From an uncultured Desulfobacteraceae bacterium (lineage in GTDB: Bacteria; Desulfobacterota; Desulfobacteria; Desulfobacterales; UBA5852), in NCBI GenBank assembly GCA_913060875.1, contig CAJXSL010000014.1:1-64000 (forward strand): 64,000 nt of DNA. Reading direction: 5' to 3'. Below are positions 49,291 to 57,368 of the stretch, in pieces. Within the stretch, counting starts at the first letter, position 1; every line of letters begins with the position of its first letter. The position numbers and the translations under genes were made by a program. The notes under the pieces are model-generated. The model did not search any database. It was not told the origin of the DNA and saw only the letters and a program-made list of their open reading frames with translations.

Positions 49291-52200
49291 GTCGCTCCCC
49301 TCGCGGGAGCGTGGATTGAAACAAACCGTTTGGCCTCTCTGGCGATAAACGAGCGGAGTCGCTCCCCTCGCGGGAGCGTGGATTGAAACATTGTCGGCCT
49401 TAACGAAAAACAACCCATGGTGCCGTCGCTCCCCTCGCGGGAGCGTGGATTGAAACAATCCTTGTCCATGCCTTTGATATCAGCTATTGGGTCGCTCCCC
49501 TCGCGGGAGCGTGGATTGAAACATGGCTAATTACTCACCCCGCCAGAGCAATAGATGTCGCTCCCCTCGCGGGAGCGTGGATTGAAACTGTCAAATGTTG
49601 GCCTCCTACGCTTTTCTTTTCGTCGCTCCCCTCGCGGGAGCGTGGATTGAAACAATTACATTAGCATCGATGGTCAAATTGTTTGGGGTCGCTCCCCTCG
49701 CGGGAGCGTGGATTGAAACTAATCTGCGGTATCTCCTGGCCCTGTGTGAGTACGTCGCTCCCCTCGCGGGAGCGTGGATTGAAACACATTTCTTCCCGGT
49801 GATGATGTTACGGAGTGTTGGTCGCTCCCCTCGCGGGAGCGTGGATTGAAACACGATCCTTCATCATCTCACCCCGCTACATTCCGCGTCGCTCCCCTCG
49901 CGGGAGCGTGGATTGAAACCCGATTGCGGCGCTTAAGGGTGATCTGGAAGTTGTCGCTCCCCTCGCGGGAGCGTGGATTGAAACACGCTTATCGTTGTCT
50001 ACCTTGGCATCGATAGTTAGTCGCTCCCCTCGCGGGAGCGTGGATTGAAACCTCCAAAATGTTGTCTTGCACAAAGATTTAACTTTGTCGCTCCCCTCGC
50101 GGGAGCGTGGATTGAAACATCCCAGCGGATTCAAAGCCGGAATCAAAACCGCGTCGCTCCCCTCGCGGGAGCGTGGATTGAAACAGCGAACATCCACCGC
50201 CGCCGACATCCGCCTCTCGTCGCTCCCCTCGCGGGAGCGTGGATTGAAACAACACTTCGGCAATCGTGGTTAAGGTTTGATGCGGTCGCTCCCCTCGCGG
50301 GAGCGTGGATTGAAACCCTTTTAGCGGAGATCGTGGCCGACCTGGCCGCGGGTCGCTCCCCTCGCGGGAGCGTGGATTGAAACATTTTTTACATCTGCGG
50401 GTTGCTGGATATCGACCGTCGCTCCCCTCGCGGGAGCGTGGATTGAAACACCAATGCCACCGGCCCGAGCAGCGAGGGTGTGGCGTCGCTCCCCTCGCGG
50501 GAGCGTGGATTGAAACAAAGCTGGCCGCCACGGACTCGTAGTTGGTGTCCTGTCGCTCCCCTCGCGGGAGCGTGGATTGAAACAATCAGATCCTGGGCAT
50601 ATTCCTCCTGCCCCTGGCGTCGCTCCCCTCGCGGGAGCGTGGATTGAAACAGCTTTGCTGGCAAGCTCTGATACAAGATGGGATGTCGCTCCCCTCGCGG
50701 GAGCGTGGATTGAAACATAGCATCCCCGTCTTTACGCCAAAGGTTTCAGGTCGCTCCCCTCGCGGGAGCGTGGATTGAAACAGCATATTTAGACGCACCA
50801 CGCTCATAGACTTCAGTCGCTCCCCTCGCGGGAGCGTGGATTGAAACCACTTGGACAACACAGAATGCGAGAAGGAGGATGGGTCGCTCCCCTCGCGGGA
50901 GCGTGGATTGAAACATGTTTTTTGCTATCGGGTAACATTTTTGCCAAGTCGCTCCCCTCGCGGGAGCGTGGATTGAAACAAGCATTTCCGCCATGCGGTT
51001 TTGGGTATGTCCCGTCGCTCCCCTCGCGGGAGCGTGGATTGAAACTTCCAGTATCCGCACATCATAACGGTTGTAGCGCTGTCGCTCCCCTCGCGGGAGC
51101 GTGGATTGAAACAACCGTCAAAAGTTTCTTACCCTTGCGCTCCCGGTCGCTCCCCTCGCGGGAGCGTGGATTGAAACAGGTCCCGGCTGCGCTCGCGCAG
51201 GGCGGGCAGGTGTCGCTCCCCTCGCGGGAGCGTGGATTGAAACACCATCCGCAACGTCACGGACTGGGGATGGGAGGTCGCTCCCCTCGCGGGAGCGTGG
51301 ATTGAAACGGCCTATGGGTCGTACCAATCGGGCAAGGACCAGGTCGCTCCCCTCGCGGGAGCGTGGATTGAAACAGCGTCCTATGTGGGCGATCTGAGGC
51401 GCTCCAGGTCGCTCCCCTCGCGGGAGCGTGGATTGAAACAACGTCACCGTCACAGATGGCGTCGGGGTCAAAAGTCGCTCCCCTCGCGGGAGCGTGGATT
51501 GAAACCTGAATGATGCTGGCATCGGATGGGATGAACTATGTCGCTCCCCTCGCGGGAGCGTGGATTGAAACATGATCAACCGGGCGGCATCCGGCCTTTC
51601 CGAGGTCGCTCCCCTCGCGGGAGCGTGGATTGAAACCCTTTGCCATAGTTCGAAACGCCATAGGCAAACGTCGCTCCCCTCGCGGGAGCGTGGATTGAAA
51701 CAATGTCATCATCCTCCATCAATAACCGCGAAAGTTTTGTCGCTCCCCTCGCGGGAGCGTGGATTGAAACAGGTGCATTTTGATAATCTGTTGGGCTATA
51801 CCTCGGTCGCTCCCCTCGCGGGAGCGTGGATTGAAACAATGTGGATCATGCGGGGGTTTTGGAATGCCTTCAGTCGCTCCCCTCGCGGGAGCGTGGATTG
51901 AAACAACATCTCCATCTCCGGGAATGACAACGGCAGTGGTCGCTCCCCTCGCGGGAGCGTGGATTGAAACATGAAATACCCGGCCAGCGGCTTACGCCTC
52001 GCTGCGTCGCTCCCCTCGCGGGAGCGTGGATTGAAACACATCAACATCAAGGGGTGGATCATCCCACTGGAAATCGCTCCCCTCGCGGGAGCGTGGATTG
52101 AAACATCATGGTGCTGGCCGGCCAGGGCCGCAACGGCAGGTCGCTCCCCTCGCGGGAGCGTGGATTGAAACCCGGTAAAAACGGATGAGTCCGCACTGGT

Positions 52201-52349
52201 GGCCGTCGCTCCCCTCGCGGGAACGTGGATTGAAACTATTGGGGTTATACCCGTGCCCCTACCCTGCGCTGTCGCTCCCCTCGCGGGAGCGTGGATTGAA
52301 ACATTTCCAGAAGCAGGGCGTTTTCGGTGGCCATTTGTCGCTCCCCTCG
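49291..52349 (+). CRISPR. Type I-C CRISPR array, 46 full repeats
   Basis: I count 46 copies of a 32-base repeat beginning GTCGCTCCCC and ending GTGGATTGAAAC, the last full copy at 52271-52302, plus a broken terminal copy from 52337. Spacers are 33-37 bases long. The repeat contains the hairpin GCTCCC-ctcg-GGGAGC, and the ATTGAAAC end gives the crRNA 5' handle, as in other type I-C systems. The leader-proximal repeats are uniform. Variants cluster at the distal end: the copy at 52073 starts A instead of G, the copy at 52205 has GGGAACG, and the terminal copy stops after GTCGCTCCCCTCG. Many open frames across the array on both strands are repeat artefacts. Confidence 0.97.
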
Positions 52350-52523
52350 GGGAACCTAAAGGGGTCGGCTCTTAATTATTCATTATTCACGAAAACATCG
52401 AAACAAATCGCCTATGAATTTTAAGAAACAAGAATAGGACTTCTATCAAGTCGTTGCTGCGGACGTTTCCACTACACCAATACGCAGATTGGCTGAAACG
52501 TTTTCTACCTTCAAAAATGAACA
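52350..52523. other. Region after the CRISPR array
   Basis: Directly after the broken terminal repeat, GGGAACCTAAAGGGG starts an AT-rich stretch with no repeat, gene or terminator that I can support. Confidence 0.5.
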
Positions 52524-52718
52524 GTGAAAGCAAAAATATCCACCATAATTAGCACAAGTGAAAACAGGATGTGGGAGGAACTTCAAAAGGTCTCATCTCT
52601 CATGCATGTTGCTTCACCCATATTAAAGTTTAAGCCTCAAGAAGGCCATTCGATACCGGAGAGATGGTCTCTGGGAACCGAATACAAACTCAAGTTATCG
52701 TTTTTGGGTACGGAATAA
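52524..52718 (+). pseudogene. SRPBCC-family gene, truncated
   Basis: The 64-codon frame begins KAKISTIISTSENRMWEELQ and continues MHVASPILKFKPQEG and PERWSLGTEYKLKLSFLGTE before a stop. The N-terminal strand, the helix with W, then ASP(L/I)LxF and a W.xGxxYxxKLxxFG element are those of SRPBCC (START-like) ligand-binding proteins, which normally have 140-160 residues. The second half is missing. The stop overlaps the start of the next gene as TAATG. The shortened form cannot make the complete helix-grip fold, so I treat it as broken, although the frame may still couple translation. Confidence 0.55.
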
Positions 52719-53155
52719 TGGCGTTAGCAATCAGTCGCTATTTCCATCCAGCCTTCCAGATCGGCTTAATACGGCATTGGCTTTTGTCGATTCTTGGAAT
52801 TGCCCTGATTCTTTTTGGGGTGCCTTTTTTCATTATTTCAGTAAAATCGGTTTCGCGTGCATACAATGCTGATGCACTCGTCACCGACGGCATTTTCAGA
52901 TGCTGCCGCCATCCCTTGTATGCTTCATGGGTGGTTTTCATTGTACCTGGTATCGTCTTCCTGACAAAAAGTTGGATGGCACTTACAACACCGATATTCA
53001 TGTACCTGATATTGCGCAAACTGGTCCGAAAAGAAGAACTATATTTGGAGAATGTATTTGGTTCCGAATATATTGCGTATAAAAAAGAGGTGCCGGATAT
53101 TTTCCCGCTTGGTTGCCTATCCCGAAAATTTCACCCTCCAGTTGCGGCTGATTAG
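52718..53155 (+). CDS. ICMT/PEMT-like membrane methyltransferase
   Basis: This 145-residue protein has four hydrophobic segments and the C-terminal signature of isoprenylcysteine carboxyl methyltransferase and phospholipid methyltransferase relatives: LVTDGIFRCCRHPLYASWV (G.(F/Y)...RHPxY) and a later KEELYLENVFGSEYIAYKKEVP (the RxExxL...Y..Y pattern). These bind SAM and methylate membrane lipids or protein C termini; the substrate here is unknown. The ATG at 52718 overlaps the preceding stop; the longer frame from 52664 overlaps the SRPBCC remnant without family sequence. It is AT-richer than its downstream neighbours. Confidence 0.75.
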   Translation: MALAISRYFHPAFQIGLIRHWLLSILGIALILFGVPFFIISVKSVSRAYNADALVTDGIFRCCRHPLYASWVVFIVPGIVFLTKSWMALTTPIFMYLILRKLVRKEELYLENVFGSEYIAYKKEVPDIFPLGCLSRKFHPPVAAD

Positions 53156-53413
53156 CAACGCTACCCAGTCGCCCTCCGGAACAGCCCGATCGCAAATTCA
53201 CGGAACAATTGGCAACGACGTAAAATACGAGAGGGCCAGGTCTCAACTCTTAACAGCGCAAGCCAGAAGAAGCATAAAACGTCAGCTGACATACAAATAC
53301 CACAGCCAGCATATCGGCAATGGTTTTGACAAAGGGCGACGGCATAGCGATATTGGTTTATTCGTCCAAGCAGCCACATTCTGTATGGCTCCTAACCGGA
53401 TTGTCGAAACCCC
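53156..53413. other. Gap before the phosphatase gene
   Basis: 258 bases without a credible gene. Some open frames cross it on both strands, but none has a ribosome site or family-like sequence. It should contain the phosphatase promoter. Confidence 0.4.
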
Positions 53414-55012
53414 ATGAGCACGGAAGCCTACCCTTCACGGCAGGAACTCATCAACCAGGTGCACGACCTGAAACAGCAGGTCGCGGCGGCCGAGCAGCGT
53501 TTGGCCCGGCGGGAAGATGCGGCCGACGCCCGCAGGCATGCCGAACTGATCATCGACTACAGCCCGGCCATTTTGTTTCGCCGCCTGGCCGCCGACGATC
53601 TGGAAGGGCGGACCATGGTGTACGTGTCGCCCAACATATCCCGCTTCGGCTACAGCGCGGAAGACTTCATGACCAACCGCATCATGTTCCGCGACATCGT
53701 GCACCCCGATGATACCGAGCGGACCAAACGTGAAATCCAGGCCTATGTGCGCCGGAACGTGGACACCTACAAACAGGTCTACCGCATCATCACCAAAGAC
53801 GGGGCCGCACGCTGGATCGAAGACCATACCTCGGTGGTCGTGGATCCTGAATCCGGCGTCCGCTATCATCAGGGGATCGTGATCGACATTCATCGGCGCA
53901 AGGAGGCCGAGGACAAGCTGCGCCGAAGCGAGGCGAAATACCGCCAGATCGTGGAAACCACCGGCGAGGGTTTTTTGATGATGGACCCGTACTTTACCAT
54001 CATCGACCTGAACAGGGCCTTCGGCCGCATGACGGGCCATTCCCGGGAAAGCCTTATCGGCCGAACACTGCCCGATCTGATGACCGCCAGGCACCGCGCG
54101 CTGCTGTCCGCCAACCCGGACCTCCTGAGGCACAGCCGGCCGTACGACTATGAAGGGGAACTCGACACCGCCGACGGGGCCGCCGTTCCGGTGCTGATCC
54201 ACGGGAACCCCCTCCGTGACGAAGACGGCACCGTGATGGGAAACGTCGCCTTCATAACGGACATGACCGAACACAAGAAAGCGCTCGTCCTGGCCGGCGA
54301 GGTGCAGAAAAGCCTGCTTCCCCGCACCGCCCCCCAGCTTCCGGGGCTGGATATAGCCGGCAAGAATATATCGTGCGACGAGATCGGTGGAGACTATTTC
54401 GATTTCCTGGTGACACCCGGAAACCGGGACAGCCGCTGCGCAGTTGTGGTGGGGGATATCTCGGGCCATGGCGTCGCTTCGGCCCTGCTCATGACAACGG
54501 CACGCGCCTTTCTGCGGATGCGGGCCTCGCAGCCGGGCAGCGTGGCCGATATCGTCGCGGCCATGAATCGCCACTTGAGCCGGGATGTCCTGGACAGCGG
54601 CACATTCATGACCCTTTTCTACATGGCGGTCGATCCCGAGAGCAGATCCTTGGAGTGGGTTCGCGCCGGCCACGACCCGGCCTGGCTGTATGACCCGGAT
54701 TCGGACACCTTCGATGATCTCAAAGGGGCCGGCCTGGCCCTGGGCGTCGACGATGCCCATGTTTACCGATCGCACCGCCGCGACAGCCTGAAAAAGGGGC
54801 AGGTCCTGGTGGTTGGAACAGACGGCATCTGGGAGGGGCACAACCGGGCCGGCGACATGTTCGGCAAGGAGCGGCTCCGGGCCCTCGTCCGGCAGCACGC
54901 CCGGCACTGCGCCGAGACCATCGTCGAGAGCGTATTTCAAGAACACCGGAAATTTACACAGGACGCACCCGCCGAAGACGACCTGACCCTCGTCGTTGTC
55001 AAGTTTGTGTAA
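53414..55012 (+). CDS. PAS-PAS-PP2C (SpoIIE/RsbU-type) phosphatase
   Basis: This 532-residue soluble protein has an N-terminal coiled coil (about 8-45), a first PAS with PAC (about 45-165; IMFRDIVHPDDTER, YRIITKDGAARWIEDH), a second PAS (about 170-285; GEGFLMMDPYFTIIDLNRAFGRMTGH) and a PP2C-type SpoIIE phosphatase (about 300-532). The latter shows LLPRTAPQLPGLDIAG, DEIGGDYFDF, VVGDISGHGVASALLM, VLVVGTDGIWEGHN and a terminal EDDLTLVVVKF, with the metal-binding Asp residues in place. Such proteins dephosphorylate anti-anti-sigma factors. No STAS or RsbW partner is encoded nearby. The ligands sensed by the PAS domains are unknown. Confidence 0.92.
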   Translation: MSTEAYPSRQELINQVHDLKQQVAAAEQRLARREDAADARRHAELIIDYSPAILFRRLAADDLEGRTMVYVSPNISRFGYSAEDFMTNRIMFRDIVHPDDTERTKREIQAYVRRNVDTYKQVYRIITKDGAARWIEDHTSVVVDPESGVRYHQGIVIDIHRRKEAEDKLRRSEAKYRQIVETTGEGFLMMDPYFTIIDLNRAFGRMTGHSRESLIGRTLPDLMTARHRALLSANPDLLRHSRPYDYEGELDTADGAAVPVLIHGNPLRDEDGTVMGNVAFITDMTEHKKALVLAGEVQKSLLPRTAPQLPGLDIAGKNISCDEIGGDYFDFLVTPGNRDSRCAVVVGDISGHGVASALLMTTARAFLRMRASQPGSVADIVAAMNRHLSRDVLDSGTFMTLFYMAVDPESRSLEWVRAGHDPAWLYDPDSDTFDDLKGAGLALGVDDAHVYRSHRRDSLKKGQVLVVGTDGIWEGHNRAGDMFGKERLRALVRQHARHCAETIVESVFQEHRKFTQDAPAEDDLTLVVVKFV

Positions 55013-55160
55013 GGCACCTCCCGCCGAAACAATTAGGGTAAGTCTACATTTGACCTTAAACATTGTCTGTCGAAAATTTATCGGGCCTCAAAAAAACAGA
55101 TGCACAATCGATCGCTGGTATCAATTTATAAAAGTTGCTATAATCTTTTAGAATTATCTC

Positions 55161-55180
55161 GATGAAATATCCGGATAAGG
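55161..55180. repeat. Palindromic repeat, right arm only
   Basis: GATGAAATATCCGGATAAGG matches the right arm of 8851-8893. It lies 10 bases before the Fic gene. No left arm is visible. Confidence 0.45.
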
Positions 55181-55189
55181 TCTGAAACC

Positions 55190-55999
55190 ATGCCCCACTT
55201 CCTAACCGATCTCGACCCCGATCTCCAAAAAGCCCTGATGATACAACTCAGGAACCTGTGGACCCACACATCCACGGCCATCGAGGGCAACACCCTGACC
55301 CTCGGGGAAACCGCTTTTGTATTGGAAGAAGGCCTGACCATTGCGGGCAAGCCCCTGAAAGACCATGAAGAGGTGGTGGGGCATGCCAGGGCCATCGACC
55401 TGATATACGATTTGGTCAAGGAGGGCCAGGCGTTTAGCGAAACGGACCTGTTCGCCCTGCACCGGGCTGTTCAGACGGAAGTCATTGTTGACGTCTATAA
55501 ACCTGTCGGCGGCTGGAAAAAGGAACCCAATTCAACCGTCGGCGTTGTTGACAAAAAACAGGTGATTTTCGAATACGCACCGCCTGCCGATGTGCCTATA
55601 CTGATGGCGGACTGGTTTGATCTTTACCGCAATCTGAACGATCGCATCCAACCGGAGGACGACCGGAAAGCGCTTGATGCCTATGTGAAACTCCACATGA
55701 GCTTCGTTCGCATCCATCCTTTTTTCGACGGCAATGGCCGATTGGCCCGGCTGGTGGCCAACATCCCGGTGCTCAGGGCCGGCTTGCCGCCGATCATCAT
55801 TCCTCGCGAACATCGCAAGGCTTATATCGATGCCTTGTCCGCCTATCATTTTGCCGTTGGCCCGATTCATGTCGGCGATGAACTGTTGCCCCAGCCGGAA
55901 GCGCTGGAACCGTTTGCCGCGTTTTGCCGGCAGGCGTGGCAGGCCTCGATCGACCTGGTCGACGCCGCCAGGGAAAAACAGCGATCCAGGCCACGATAG
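55190..55999 (+). CDS. Fic-domain protein with N-terminal inhibitory helix
   Basis: This 269-residue protein has the Fic core motif HPFFDGNGRLAR (His176 as catalytic base), the preceding flap-like region KKEPNSTVGV and YAPPADVPILMADW, and an N-terminal inhibitory motif STAIEGN (residues 28-34, the (S/T)xxxE(G/N) form) whose Glu32 would obstruct ATP. This makes it a class II, self-inhibited AMP transferase. Fic proteins transfer AMP from ATP to hydroxyl side chains of targets. A separate antitoxin is not needed with this architecture. The end carries a hairpin (CGATCC-gccaaa-GGATCG, 56010-56027). The next gene is a DUF4143 ATPase on the same strand. Confidence 0.9.
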   Translation: MPHFLTDLDPDLQKALMIQLRNLWTHTSTAIEGNTLTLGETAFVLEEGLTIAGKPLKDHEEVVGHARAIDLIYDLVKEGQAFSETDLFALHRAVQTEVIVDVYKPVGGWKKEPNSTVGVVDKKQVIFEYAPPADVPILMADWFDLYRNLNDRIQPEDDRKALDAYVKLHMSFVRIHPFFDGNGRLARLVANIPVLRAGLPPIIIPREHRKAYIDALSAYHFAVGPIHVGDELLPQPEALEPFAAFCRQAWQASIDLVDAAREKQRSRPR

Positions 56000-56030
56000 G
56001 CAAAAAAGTCGATCCGCCAAAGGATCGCAC

Positions 56031-56054
56031 CCTAACCTGAACATTTCATGAAAT
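56031..56054. repeat. Palindromic repeat, left arm and centre
   Basis: CCTAACCTGAACATTTCATG then AAAT corresponds to the left arm and centre of the family at 8851 and 37664; the right arm has been lost. It lies between the fic and DUF4143 genes. Confidence 0.5.
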
Positions 56055-56109
56055 TTTTACCACACAGCCAATATTTGACAAATCTAAAGTTTAATTTAAT
56101 AATTGTCAT

Positions 56110-57294
56110 ATGAAATATTTCCAGAGAACCCTCGAAAACGAAATCACCAGGGCCGCGAAAGGCTTTCCGGCCATCCTGCTTACCGGTCCCAGGCGGTCCG
56201 GCAAGACAACGCTTTTGCGCCAGCTCTATCCGGAACATGAATACGTCCTGCTGGAAGACCCTGACGTGCTGGCCCGCGCAGGGGCCGATCCCAGGGCCTT
56301 TCTCGATGCCCTGTCCCTTCCCGTGATCCTCGACGAGATCCAGAATCTCCCCGGATTGTTTCCGTATATCCGCTCGCGGATCGACGCGGACCCCACCCAA
56401 AAGGGCCGCTGGTTTCTGACCGGTTCGCAGGAGGCACCGCTGATGCGTGGTGTTTCGGAATCCATGGCGGGGCGCGCCGCTGTTTTCTCCTTGCTGCCGT
56501 TGTCCTCCGAGGAATCGCCCTTGGTGTCCCCCTTTCTGGGTGGATTTCCCGAGGCCCTCACCGCGCCCGATGTCGCTGACATCTGGTTCCGCTCCTATGT
56601 GCTGACCTATTTGGAGCGCGACGTCCGTGCCATCGCCGCCATTCGCGACCTGGTCACCTTCCGCCGGTTTCTCGGCCTGCTCGCCACCCGCTGCGGCCAG
56701 ATGTTGAACAAAACCGATTTGGCCGCACCCCTGGGCGTCAGCGTCCCGACTCTCAGCCAGTGGCTGAGCATCCTTGAAATCACCGGACAGATCATCCTGG
56801 TGGCGCCCTGGTATGAAAACTACGGCAAACGGCTGGTAAAAACCCCCAAGCTCTATTTCACCGATTGCGGTCTGGCTGCCTCGCTCCTGGGCATCCGCGA
56901 TGAGGCTGCGCTGGCCCAATCCCCCTTTCGCGGCGCCTTGTTCGAAAGCCTGGTGGCCTCGGAGATCCTCAAGTACCGGCTGGGCCGCGGGCTTGAACGA
57001 GGGTTGTACTATTTCCGCGACCGACAGGGGTTGGAGGTGGATTTCATGGTGGATAACGGCAACAGGCGCATCGTTCTGATCGAAGCCAAAGCCACCCAGA
57101 CCCCCATGCCGAACGACGCCCGCCCGATTGCGCGCTTATGGCCGTCGCTTCCGGCCACCGTCCGCGCCCGGGCTTTTGTCGTCTGCGACCATGCCGCCAA
57201 CACCCCGGCCCCGCTCAGCCCGCAAGTCCGCGCTGTAAACTGGCGCGGGTTGTACCGAGCGCTTGCCGACGAGCAGGTGGGAAGAACACCTTGA
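56110..57294 (+). CDS. AAA-type ATPase with DUF4143 domain
   Basis: This 394-residue protein has a Walker A LTGPRRSGKTTLLRQL at about residues 24-39, a Walker B-like LPVILDEIQNLPGLFPYIRSRID around 72-95, sensor RWFLTGSQEAPLMRGVSESMAGR, and a C-terminal DUF4143 region (about 215-330; LYFTDCGLAASLLGI, GALFESLVASEILKY, LYYFRDRQGLEVDFMVD, VLIEAKAT). The last part resembles a PD-(D/E)xK nuclease-like fold. The family is widespread and its function is unknown. It follows the fic gene by 110 bases. The minus-strand gene after it is convergent. Confidence 0.9.
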   Translation: MKYFQRTLENEITRAAKGFPAILLTGPRRSGKTTLLRQLYPEHEYVLLEDPDVLARAGADPRAFLDALSLPVILDEIQNLPGLFPYIRSRIDADPTQKGRWFLTGSQEAPLMRGVSESMAGRAAVFSLLPLSSEESPLVSPFLGGFPEALTAPDVADIWFRSYVLTYLERDVRAIAAIRDLVTFRRFLGLLATRCGQMLNKTDLAAPLGVSVPTLSQWLSILEITGQIILVAPWYENYGKRLVKTPKLYFTDCGLAASLLGIRDEAALAQSPFRGALFESLVASEILKYRLGRGLERGLYYFRDRQGLEVDFMVDNGNRRIVLIEAKATQTPMPNDARPIARLWPSLPATVRARAFVVCDHAANTPAPLSPQVRAVNWRGLYRALADEQVGRTP

Positions 57295-57368
57295 ATGGGT
57301 AGCAGAGCAAGCCAAAAGGGTTCGCCCAAGGTTCGCATCCTAATGATGCCCTAATTGCATCAAAAACT

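Noticed and set aside
49291-52349. Many 60-170-codon open frames on both strands across the array (repeating VAPLAGAWIET, FQSTLPRGER or SIHAPARGAT)
   Set aside because: They are translations of the CRISPR repeat and spacers; no ribosome sites and perfect periodicity.
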